Origin: Colius striatus
Lineage: Eukaryota; Chordata; Aves; Coliiformes; Coliidae
Direction: 5' to 3'
DNA: 64,000 nucleotides
Assembly: GCF_028858725.1 (NCBI RefSeq)
Contig: NC_084771.1
Span: 8,088,915-8,152,914 of the forward strand
The notes under the pieces are model-generated. The model made no database searches and was not told where the DNA came from. It saw only the letters and a program-made list of their open reading frames with translations. How positions within the stretch are numbered: position 1 is the first letter of the stretch; the number at the start of each line of letters is the position of its first letter. This document shows, in pieces, positions 23,781 to 34,685 of this stretch. The position numbers were made by a program, and so were the translations under genes.

Positions 23781-26700
23781 GGTTGGACAGTTCAATGGAG
23801 ATTAGCAATGCTTTTAAGGGCAGAGCTCATTCCTCTTCCTAGAGCTATGCTGGGGTTGTGATGGGAGAGGCAAACGTTTCTGTTTAAAGGGAGAAAGATG
23901 ATCTCCAAGTTGTTTGCAAAGTAATTGCCATGTGAACTGCTCCTCCAAACTGTTGCTGTGGAAATGGTTGTAATTCACATTGTAATTCTCATTGTAGCAC
24001 CGCAGATGACAACTTAAGGACTTTCCTTGTCCCTGCTGTTTGTTTCAGAACAGTGAAAGATATCCCTTGGTTAAAGCATTCCTTCTTTTTTGTACTTGGG
24101 GTCAGTATCCTGAAAAGACACTTTTATATACAACCCTTTGTGAAGTTTATATTAATGTGGCATAAACTTAGACTTCCAGCTCACAACCATACGTGCTCTC
24201 AGCTTCATGAGGGATCTGCTTCCTATAAACCACATTAAAAATGAGCAAATACATTATGCCTTTTATACTGCAAAGCTCAAAGAAAATATATATCACCTTG
24301 GCTTTCATTTATGGCCAAAATTTGATCCTTTTAAACTCGGTGGCAAGATTCCACAAGAAAAATTCAAGCACAGCACTAAGCAGATAGAAACAGAAATACT
24401 GTTGGCAGAAGTCAAATGAATGACAAACAACATGCTGAATCTAAAGTTGTTTGGAAGAAATAGGATTTAACAGAAGCATCTGCAAGAGGAGTTTGAGGGT
24501 TTTTTAAGTGACATTCCTTAGTCTTTGAGAGGAGACAGTTGTATGGTTTTGTATTGCTTCTCTGTATGAACAGAATGGTGAAACTCAGAGGATGGGAAGT
24601 GCAAAGTTCACAGGTTGGTGATAAGGATATTTCCCCCTCACAGCACTGTTTTATCTTCTTTCCCTTACTAGCATTCTGAAAGCTAAAATAGAAGAGTCAG
24701 GAAACTAACCTGGATGTATGTGAGGGGTTCAGAGCCTCTGAATTTTAAAAGAAAGTCCTGAAAATCAGGAGAGGAAGGAAAGGGGAGGCTGAATATACAC
24801 TGCATTTTAATCCTTTAAGACTAAAAATGAGACTCCTCCTTAACTGGGGTTAGGTCAACTGATAAAAATCACAGCCTTTCAAAGGTCTGGAGCTCAGCTC
24901 TCCACAGACAGACAAACAGAACTAATGCCTGAACACAACCACTCATTCACTTTCAGAGCATTGTAAGGAGACAAAACCAGAGTGAAACCTGTGCCTCAGT
25001 TTGAGAAGCAGCAATTGAAATGCTGGGCCTGCCTGAACCACCCTACAGCTTGTGCCAGAGAGAGGATGCACTGCCAGCTGGAAGATGGTTGCCCTCATGG
25101 CTGGAGCACAAGTGCAGGAATTAAGACCATTATACCCAAACCTGGGGCTAGATCCCAGGGAAAAGGTGCTCTGTGTAGGAAGGTACATTACTTGAGAACA
25201 GAAGGTGAGAGAAGAGTGCTCCCTGGGGAGAGCAGGACATGGCAAAACAGTCTGGGACTTGGTTATCGTGGTATTACTTTAGCAGTTCCAGCCACATGTA
25301 TTTATGCCAGTGTTTGTGATGCATCTGTGCAGGCTCCAACCAACCCTGGTTACAGCATATTTGAGTACTGGGGTTCTATGTACCTATGTCTGATCGTTGC
25401 TGGCCAGGTGTACACAGATATTGTGGTGGTCCCAGCCTGATGGCTCACACAGTGCTCCAGGATCACAAATGAGATGCTGCTGAGCTGTCCTGTCTGTGGG
25501 CTGAGCTAAGAGAGGACGGCTCCTGAAGCATGCATCCAGCCTCAGTAGGTCCTTCCAGGTCAAGTGTGCGTGCAGAGGATCACTGCTCCTCCACAAATTG
25601 CTCCTCCTCCATAAAATAAGGATGCAGTTTAGTCTCTGGGAAGGAGAGCCACCACCTTTCACAAAAGACAAATTCTCTCCTTGAAAAGCTCTTTATTCAT
25701 GAGCACAGACAGTGGCTCTGCAAGGCTTCCTCTAACTCATCATCTTCCCAGTTCAGTCCCATAAAAGGGGGTAAAGATCCACATCACTCCAGAGCCAAAG
25801 TAACCTTAGCTGACCCCAGCCCTGAGGAAACTCTTCTGAATTATTTGCAACAGTTTGGTTTGGTAGAAAGAGAGAAGTCTCTTTATCTTGGCGAGGGAAG
25901 TGGAAGGACATTCATCAATCCCTAAGGCCCGAGACAAAGGTGCATGCTAGCAACAGAGCAGATTGCTTTCTCTGTGCATAACGTGACCTCATAATATTTT
26001 GAGCACCAATTATGCCCATAGACAACTACAATGGCAGCTCTTATTTTCATCTAGTAATATTCCCATTTAAATGTCTTGAATCTACAGAGAAGCCCCTATC
26101 TCCCACCTCAGCATGCATCTGCTTTTACATGGTAAATGGAAGTTCCCATATTTAACATCCCTTATACGACACCAAAACATCATTCCCTTTCTCTCATTAT
26201 TAGCAACTTGATTCCCAAGAACCTACACTGCAGAAACATCACTCACTGGCTGAGATTTGATATTTTTGCATTGCAAAGTCATTTTAAAATGTATTTTAAC
26301 AGATCAGGGCAAATTTACCCTCTGCTCTGCTTCCTCACACAGCCTTTCATTAGACACTACTGAGTGCTTTTCCCCAGAGGGTAGGTGAGGAAGATGACAT
26401 GAAAACCTCAGTTCTGTCTCAAAATCTCTTGCTGAGTAACACACACCAAGGAGAAGAGGGAGCCCAGCAGCAGTTCTGGAGGGGACTGTGCATCTCCAGC
26501 GCTGAGGCCAGACTGCTGGACTAAAGTAAACTAATGCTGACCCATCCTCTGCCCTCCAAGTCCACACTGCTGTCAGAAGGGAGTTTCTAAACCTTCACAT
26601 TTATACCTCCCAAAGTAAAGCAATTTGAGAGAACCAAGCCCTGTTTTACCAGTTCACCCCAGCAAATAACTGCAGGGCATGAGTCCCTCAAGATGCAGAG

Positions 26701-29700
26701 TCCCAGAGCAGCACAGGGGTTGCATTCTGCCCCACTGCTCAGCACCTGCTAGAAGCCACCCAGACCTCACCACAGCCAGGTTGGCCTCCAAAGCCTGAAG
26801 TAGGTATTTGTGTCATGGTGCTGGTAGCTGGATGGAAACTTGTTGGTGATAAACTGTGTCAGAGAAGCAAAGAAGGGAAGCTTTTTGGGCAGGACGTTGA
26901 CTGGAAAGCATTTTGGAACTGTAAGCAAATAAACTGAGTCCTGGTGTTAGATTCCCCAGTGGCTCAGGGAAATGGGACTTTTTTCTTCTCCCCCTTAACC
27001 CCACTTTGTAAATAAACAGGGTTACATCAAAGACACAGCTACCTCCATCACCAGCTCCTACTTCTGAGTGAAACCAAGCTGTAAATCTTCAAGAATTGGT
27101 TCAACCAGAGTAACTCTGTTTTTTTCTTTGCACCTAAGTCCTCTCTTACTGGCTTTTCTGGTGAATCTGGCAATGCTCTCATGAAGCAGTCTCCCCTTAG
27201 TGAGAGACCTGAGGGCCAAAAAAAGCAGCATTCCTGTAATCCTCCATCATCAGATTGGGGTTCCTTTGCAAGCAAGAACCAGTCCCACTTACAAGAGTAT
27301 AATAATGCAAACTTTGCTGGGAAGTTTGAGGTGAATTCCATCACTTCTGGCCTGTGGATGAGATCTTCTGAAGGCCAAAGCAGATGGGGAAGGCCAAAGC
27401 ACATCAAGGGTTAAAGGAGTGATGTAAATGGAGAGAGACATTCCCAGTGAAAACAAAAAGAGAGTCATGCCCCGAGGATCAGTGTCTGAATGTAGGGTAA
27501 GTCAGTTCACTATTCTCTTCTGAAGGAAACATTTTAATTAGCTCAATACAAAACAGATACAGCTCAGAGAAGTCACCACCAGCAGGAAATGCTTTGTAAG
27601 TCTCAGAGGACAGTTTGGAGACAACAGCAGTGCTGACCAATTAAAACCAAAAAAAAAGAGGAAAGTAAGAAGGAGAGTGCCTTTATGGTTAGGTCTGAGA
27701 GACTCAGGTTTCCATTTCCCTGCTCCATCTTGGAGAATTAAATTGGGCTCCTGCCACAATTCGTTCAAAGTAGCTGTTGAACTTGGAGGGTCTGGGAGAT
27801 TCCCAGAGAGCCAAAACCATTCCAGGCAGGGAGGAAAGGAGAGGCCAGTGCACTCTCAACTTAGTCCCAGCAGGTCCCCAGGCTCCCACTCAGTGGCTGA
27901 GTGAGGGGAAACACCTCATGGGCTCCCATGTTTGGTTTTTCCTTCTATCACAGAAGATTTGAAAAGCAGACTGTGAAAGCTGACTGGCTGAGATGGGCAC
28001 AGGCAACTCAGGATTTCACCTTCCCAGCAGGTGTGGGAGACATTATTACACCCAGAGCAAACACTGGGGAATGAAGGTACGGATGGGATTGAAGAGCCTT
28101 GCACAATAAGTGTCAAAGCCATGAATAAGAGCCTTCCTGCCTTGTCTTTTATGCTAATCATCAGAAAAACATCCCTCTTTCACCCAGCATCCCTGGCCTG
28201 GCCTTCACTCTGATAAAACACAGGGAAGAATGGCTCTTTGAAGCTACAGAAACCTTTGCTAGACTTCAAAGTCACACTTCTGTCTACTTCTTTCCTACTG
28301 TTCTCAAATACATCACTTAGGATTAGGAAATGAAAGAGATTAAAGCATTTGTGCTTTCCATCACTTGGTATAGTCAATAGTGCTTTGTTTACAAGCAGCT
28401 GCTACGGTTCCCACTCTCTAATCCCCCCCTTTCTCCTGCTCCTATTGCACCACGGAGGCAATGTAGGCAAAAGTTACCCTGAAACTGCAAGAAGCTGTAT
28501 TTGGGGAGGATGGAGAGCTCCCAGCAACTCAGCAAACCGTCTGGTTTAAAAGCCAACACCAAACTTGGTGTCCCAGGTCCTTTCCCTGCAGCAGCAGCTG
28601 AGGCCAGCAACACTGTGGAAAACCATAAACCCCCACTGGTGGCACTGGGGAAGTGGAGCCAGCATTGCTTTGTGCCACAGCTCCTGCCCTATCAGACACA
28701 AACAGGCAAAAAGGCAGCAACCAGATTCCCCCAAACCAGAGGCTGGTTCTTACAACCACCTTCAGTTAAACACCCTCAAAGTTCTTTGCAACCAGAAAAA
28801 AAAATCCAACCTAGTGAAACTTATTGTAAAATACCAGATAAGGGGAGATTCCATTGCAGGCACTGAGGTAGTGCAGGAGGAGGACAGCAGCACACAGCTC
28901 ACTGCTGAGGTGGCTCTGTTGCATTTTCCAGCCCTGCTTTCCTCTCTTTGAGTTCACATTTTTGTGGTTTTGCAGTGAACCTTTGTATTGGAAATGGCAG
29001 CTTAGTGGTGTTACAGTTGCTCATTAGCAGTGCCACAGAACTGGCACAGTTACTTTTTCATGTAGAAGAGTTTCTTGCTTATTTATTAAGTGCATACTCA
29101 AACAGTTGCAGTCTATCTGCCCTTGCCTGTACTACTCATACCAGGCTGGAAGAATCCAGGCTCTATAGTCTTGAGCAGAATCATCATCTACGCAAAAATC
29201 TCCCAGAAAGCCAAGCTACTCACACCCCTGCTCATCCCCACAAAACCTTTTTCAAGCGTTCTGCATGATTAAAGTGTAATAAAGGAGAGAAATAAACCCC
29301 AAGAAACTGAAGAAATGGTGGTGTTTGTGGTTGTCAAACCAAAACCCTGGGCTCAGTGGTAAGAGTAAGTTACACATCATTGTACCAACTCGCTGAGTAA
29401 CAGGGAAGTGAAAATCCTCTAATGAATGTAGTTCTTGTCAAGAGAAGGCATAAAGCACAGGCTGTGCCCAAGTAAATTGTTTATTTGCAAGGCCAGGGTC
29501 TGAGACCATATCAAAACACAACAGGTTCTGCCATATCCTAAAGATACTTCTGAATAAAACCCAGAGAACCACTCTCCCCTCTGAAAACGCAGCATCCCCA
29601 CCTTCTGACCCATCATTTTGTGGCTTCTGTACCTAGAAAACCTTTGTCTCACAAGATTGAGAGATAAGCTGAGTACATACAGTGATAATCTAGAAAGAGA

Positions 29701-32700
29701 TCCTTCAGATTGGAAAGGTTTTCACATTTGATCTGTATCAGACCTCAACCAGAAAAGACCTTGTAGTGTTCAGCTATTTAACTGAACGCCCAGGATGTCC
29801 CACATTCAGGCTGATAAAGTTACATTTATCTTGCATCTCACACGAGAAAAAATGCAAAGATGCAAAAATGTCAGTCCCAAGCTTCACACTGCTTTCTGAC
29901 CTGGATTGGATGGATTTATAGAGAATGGATGAGGCAGAAAGAGTGGACTTAATAGAACTACAGAATCTGATTTTAAAACACGCTTTTTACTTGCAGTTAT
30001 TTTCTGTACTAAGAAAGAGTTGATCTGCTTTAAGCTGCAGGCTGGCTGTTGGGAAGGTTTCCTGGGGTGCCAAGAGGAGGAAAGAAAAGAACTGTAAACA
30101 GGATATTTGTGCTCTGTAGGAAGCAATACACAGAGGTTTTCCTTTATTTCCAGTACACTGAAGATGGGGGATATAGGCAGGTGGGAACAAATCTTGTCAG
30201 CTATTCTGCTGAACTCCTCTTTATATGTGAGAACAACAGGGTTAGGTGAGGGACAGCTGCTGTAGGTTTGCTTGTACCACTTCAAACACCAGAGAGAATG
30301 TTCTCATTATTACCTCTCTGTGTTCTGCTGTGGCATCACTTCTGACAACAGCTAAATGAATTCCTCTCCTCTTGCTACCTCACGTTTTAGGTACAGGAAA
30401 TACAGATTGATAAAGTTTTTCTTTATATTCACTTAACTCAGCAGTTTAAAGTGTATTGCCAGGGTTTATACCCTAGCAAGGCAATAGCAGTGGTGAACAT
30501 GGTGTCCATGAAGAGCATCCTACTGCTTTAACCCATAGTGAAAAGGAAAGAAAGTGAATTTTGCATTCAGAAAACAAGATCTGTAGGCTCATGCTGCATG
30601 TGGCTGAATCTGAAGCAACATGTCAGCTTGTTGAAACACCTCAGTGTTAGATATGTAAACAACACAGGGTTGTATTTTAAAGGCCTATAATTTAGCTAAA
30701 AGAAAATGCACCTTTGAGATTTTACCACTATCCTTTTCATCAGTTTAGATGTTTGGTATCTTATTTAGGTGATTTCATAGTAAGGTTCAGTTAGCCATGA
30801 ACTTAGTAAGAAAACAATTGAGTGTAAAAGCAGAAAGGGGTGCATGGAGCATTCTGCTGCCCTACACATCCTGTCTGTCTGTCCCCAAAGTCCTGTGCAG
30901 TTTGCAGAATGAGGTGCCTGCTGACATGTGCAGCAGAGAAAACCCCAATGTGGGACTGGTCTTCTCCATCATTGCCACACAATCCACAGCAATCAGACAG
31001 CACATCTATTGCTGGTTTGCACTCTCGCTGATGTAGGCTATCATCACAAATGTGCAGCTCAAACTGCAACTAAAATGAAGGAAGAATTTACTACGTTGGG
31101 TGCAGAGCGTGTACCAAAGGCACCTGAGGGAACAGGGAACTCCAGTAGTTGAAGGTTTCCACAGCAAACCCAGCCAGAACAGCAAAGCAGCACAAACCCC
31201 ACATCACTGCTCCAGGCCTGACACTACTTCAGCCTGTGGAGAGCAGGGACCCTTCCCAACAGGAGACACCTGATAGTTCCAAAGTCATCTGTTTGGATGT
31301 CACAAGGTTCAAGCCCTTTGAAAGTCATCTTTCTGAGAAGTGACATCTGGGGATCCTCCCTTCCTGCTCTTTTGCTTTACATCCAACTCATCTGTAAAGT
31401 GCAGAGGCGAGGTGCTGCCAGCTCTCTGGGTCACAGTCCTGGTTTTTTAAAGCCTGAGGCTGTCCAGGCACCCCCAGGACAGGGCAGAACTTGCACCTTC
31501 CATGGGCAAAGCCAAAGCTACTACATCCTTCTAAACATTTGCTGTTTACCAGCTGACCCGGGCAGCCTGCATGCAAAAACAACTGTCAGCACCAGCCTTT
31601 CCAGGAGGAAAGCACACAGAAAACATTTGATTTTGAGCACTTTGCATCCAAAATTGTCCTGACTCCATGCTTTCTTCTCCAGTTTGTTTATATGTTGCCT
31701 TTTCAACATTTAACACAACTCAGTTACCATGTTTGCTGTTGAAACTACACTGTCACAGGATCACTTTCTGGAAAGAAGCCTGCCCTTCACAGGGGTTTCA
31801 CCTCTCTCTAAATTACTCCATGGTTGGAGCTACTAAGATTTTTCTTAGATTAAAAGAAGATTATAAGCTTTGTGTTGTATCTGATTTGTTGTAGTTTACA
31901 AGGCAAAGGTCTTTTCTCCTTAGTTATCCAACTTTGCTCCATATTTCCAAAGTGGATTGACTGCCCTGCCTACCTTTCAACTCACAAACCCTCCTTATTC
32001 CAGTGAGAGACACGTTCCAACTACTTATCCTTGCAGGCCTTAAAAATAACACATAAAACAGCAATCAGAACAGAAAGACAGGTCAGAAAGAACTTATTTC
32101 CAACAAACATCATCCTATTTCAACTCTACACTTGTTAAGCTTGCTGAATTGGGACAAATTCTTACAAGAGAGTAGTGATGAGATCTCCCAAGTTTCAGGT
32201 TCTGAACCTTGACAAAGAGTAGAAGTGAAATGAAGCTGCCAGCACAGCTTGGAGGAGTCCTTTGTGCAAAGCATTTCATGTTTGTAAAGAGAGTCCTTTT
32301 GAAAGTAATACTATTTTTGCAGAAATTAAGAAGAGAAAAAAAAGCATAATTTCCCCCAAAGTGGCAAGCATGACTTTGGAAAGCAGCTTTGAAAAACATT
32401 TCTGAAAGGCATTTTGGTTTTTCACTTTGAAGCACACGTGTAAGGGTGCTCCTGTTTTCAAGTATAAAGAAGGCAAAGCAGTTAACATAGGCTCGGGGGT
32501 TTTTGGTAATCTTCCATCAAAAAGGGTTGAAAAAACAATTGAACTTTCATTTCTGCACAGTTAAAAGCAATCACTCAGCTTTCAGCTCCTTTCTCCTCTT
32601 GCTGTATGCTTAGGTGAACATTTTGGACTGCTCGATTCGACACCTGGGCAATATTGTGAGGCCACGGTTTCACTTCTTTCCGAACACACTGGGCCAATTC

Positions 32701-33004
32701 CATCTCGTATTTTTAAGAGCAACCTTTCCAAGCGGAAAGTTGGAATTAGGAGTCCTTCTCCTTCCAGTGAGAGGACGAGGCAGCGATGGGGGCAGGAAAG
32801 GCAAGGCTGAGTACACTAACTGCTGTGTTCCGCTTTGAAAGGTCTCAACAATAGCGGAATTCTTAAAGATTACCTTGAAAACTAATTACTGGTCTTGTTT
32901 GTACATCCATTGGCTTGGAAAGGAAAGGAAACGTGTTCTCTTGCACAGACACTTTGGGTGACGGCAGGCTGGCGAGACTCATGGCATCTATTTCTCTCTT
33001 CTAG
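23638..33004 (+). other. LPAR4: LPAR4 intron 1
   Basis: The predicted intron runs from GTGAGT at 23638 to the acceptor TTTCTCTCTTCTAG ending at 33004. The 9.4 kb holds no recognised gene or CR1. Short open frames at 24982-25440, 28501-28951 and elsewhere have no family resemblance. At 32600-32850, just upstream of the coding exon, CpGs are again more frequent, which hints at an internal promoter or conserved element. Other splicing patterns, with extra noncoding exons inside, are possible. Confidence 0.5.
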
Positions 33005-33157
33005 GGTGAAAGGGTTCGTGGCAGAGATGTGGTAGCGAGGCGCCAAGCAGCCTCCCTGGGATGCGTTCCTTCGGGAAGAGGAGACGTCGCTGCCTTATTT
33101 TATGGATGTCACTGAAGTAGACTTTGAAGTTCTTTGGAAGCACGTCACAAACTTGGC
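33005..33157 (+). promoter_or_regulatory. LPAR4: LPAR4 5' leader in exon 2, with three uORFs
   Basis: The leader holds three upstream ATGs that start separate uORFs. The first is ATG-TGG-TAG at 33027-33035, a start followed by one codon and a stop. The second runs 33061-33120 and encodes a basic 19-residue peptide (MRSFGKRRRR and on); its ATG has G at -3. The third runs 33102-33191 (29 residues), overlaps the second and ends 34 bases inside the receptor coding sequence in another frame. Such a leader would be expected to lower or condition translation of the receptor through leaky scanning or reinitiation. That is inference; expression was not measured. Confidence 0.7.
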
Positions 33158-34204
33158 ATGGGAAACCACAGCAACAACCATACCTGTTTGACAGATGATT
33201 CCTTCAAGTACAACTTGTATGGAGCCGTGTACAGCGTGGTCTTCATCCTGGGCTTGATTACTAACTGCGCCTCCCTCTTTGTTTTCTGCTTTCGGATGAA
33301 AATGCGAAGCGAAACAGCCATTTTCATGACCAACCTGGCTGTTTCAGATCTGCTTTTCGTGTTCACTTTGCCTTTTAAAATCTTCTATAATTTCAACAGG
33401 CATTGGCCTTTTGGAGACAGCCTGTGCAAGATCTCTGGCACAGCATTTCTCACCAACATCTACGGGAGCATGCTGTTCCTCACCTGCATCAGCGTTGACC
33501 GTTTCCTTGCCATCGTCTATCCATTCCGATCTCGCACCATCAGGACCAGGAGGAATTCTGCCATAGTCTGTGCTGGTGTTTGGATACTGGTCCTCAGTGG
33601 TGGAATTTCAGCTTCCTTGTTCTCCACAACCAACATTTCCAACACCAGCACAACCTGTTTTGAGGGTTTCTCCAAACGTATCTGGAAAACCTACCTGTCC
33701 AAGATCACTATATTTATTGAAGTGGTGGGATTCATAATTCCTCTGCTACTCAACCTTACGTGCTCTTCTCTAGTTCTCAGGACTCTCAGGAAACCCGCCA
33801 CCTTGTCTCAGATTGGGACAAACAAAGAGAAAGTGTTGAAAATGATCATTGTGCACGTGGCCATTTTCGTCGTGTGCTTCGTGCCTTACAATTCCATACT
33901 CTTCTTGTACGCTCTCGTCCGCTCCCAAGCCATAGCGAATTGCTCCTTGGAGAGGTTTGCAAGGACAATGTACCCAATCACGTTGTGCATCGCAACAATG
34001 AACTGCTGCTTTGACCCCTTCATCTATTACTTTACATCAGAATCCTTCCAGAAGTCTTTCAACATAAAAACCCAGATAAAAATGGATTCTCTTTTCAAGA
34101 CTGAGACACCTCTAACAAAGACTGCGCTACCGGCACCACAGGATGAAATAAGTGACCAGGCTATCACAAATGGAGGAGACCCAACATCTGAATCACATTT
34201 CTAG
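33158..34204 (+). CDS. LPAR4: Lysophosphatidic acid receptor 4 (P2Y9/GPR23), class A GPCR
   Basis: LPAR4 is a seven-transmembrane plasma-membrane receptor for lysophosphatidic acid; in mammals it signals through several G proteins, notably G12/13. The 348-residue product is intact. Membrane spans lie at about 20-45, 53-78, 90-112, 136-156, 182-207, 227-253 and 268-293. Visible hallmarks are D64 in TM2, the DRF form of the DRY motif (114-116), FVVCFVP in TM6 (237-243), DPFIY in TM7 (286-290) and the C90-C167 disulfide pair. C10 and C262 could form the second extracellular bridge typical of P2Y-like receptors. Sequons at N3, N7, N159, N162 and N261 face outward. The start is the ATG at 33158, with G at -3 and +4; an in-frame TGA at 33125-33127 excludes an upstream start in this exon. 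Human LPAR4 (370 residues) begins about 22 residues earlier, so the avian N-terminus is shorter. LPAR6 and P2RY10 are the nearest alternatives; the FKYNL start of TM1, KPATLSQIG and [10 protein letters not shown] fit LPAR4. Confidence 0.97.
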   Translation: MGNHSNNHTCLTDDSFKYNLYGAVYSVVFILGLITNCASLFVFCFRMKMRSETAIFMTNLAVSDLLFVFTLPFKIFYNFNRHWPFGDSLCKISGTAFLTNIYGSMLFLTCISVDRFLAIVYPFRSRTIRTRRNSAIVCAGVWILVLSGGISASLFSTTNISNTSTTCFEGFSKRIWKTYLSKITIFIEVVGFIIPLLLNLTCSSLVLRTLRKPATLSQIGTNKEKVLKMIIVHVAIFVVCFVPYNSILFLYALVRSQAIANCSLERFARTMYPITLCIATMNCCFDPFIYYFTSESFQKSFNIKTQIKMDSLFKTETPLTKTALPAPQDEISDQAITNGGDPTSESHF

Positions 34205-34685
34205 GGAGATGTTTACACCTGGAGTCATCCCCCTTTTTAAACTTTTGATTAACACCACGTGTGAAGCAGTTGTTTTCAGGATAGGTGGGTTCACACGTGG
34301 TATTAACGAAGAAAAATTGCTGGGGGAAAACTACAGGTAGACAAATCCCAACACTGGGACAGTCCCATCAGATACAACAGGTGAACATGGAATAGAAAAG
34401 TCCCAATGGATCTCCCATTGGGGTCTATGGATAGGTAACAACATACACACCAGCTACGAGGAGGGAGCAGAACAGCTTCTGTAATCAGATGCCAACATTT
34501 GGCATTTTTCCCCCCAGCACTCGACAGGAGATCAGTTGGGAAATAGAAAATCTAATTTTCTTAGAGATGCCTGACAATGTTTCATGCCTTCTGGAGATGC
34601 ATCATCATATGTTAACTCAGTAACTTCACAGAATATGTATGTTTGCTTAAAGAGGCATAATAAAAGCTTTTGGCTTTTCCTTATT
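34205..34685 (+). other. LPAR4: LPAR4 3' UTR
   Basis: The 3' UTR begins after the TAG at 34202-34204 and probably ends about 15-25 bases past AATAAA at 34659. It is AT-rich towards its end and shows no CR1 or other repeat. A second AATAAA at 35870-35875 would extend it by about 1.2 kb if used; nothing in the sequence decides between them. Confidence 0.65.
34659..34664 (+). terminator. LPAR4: LPAR4 polyadenylation signal AATAAA
   Basis: A canonical AATAAA stands about 455 bases after the stop codon and is followed by a T/G-rich stretch (TTTTCCTTATTTC, then GTGTATACATCCTGGTTTTG from about 34694), as expected of a cleavage region. An alternative signal lies at 35870. Confidence 0.65.

Noticed and set aside
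33134..33157. An earlier LPAR4 start at a TTG codon
   Set aside because: TTG is not a usual vertebrate start. The ATG at 33158 has a strong context and aligns with the conserved N-terminal region.
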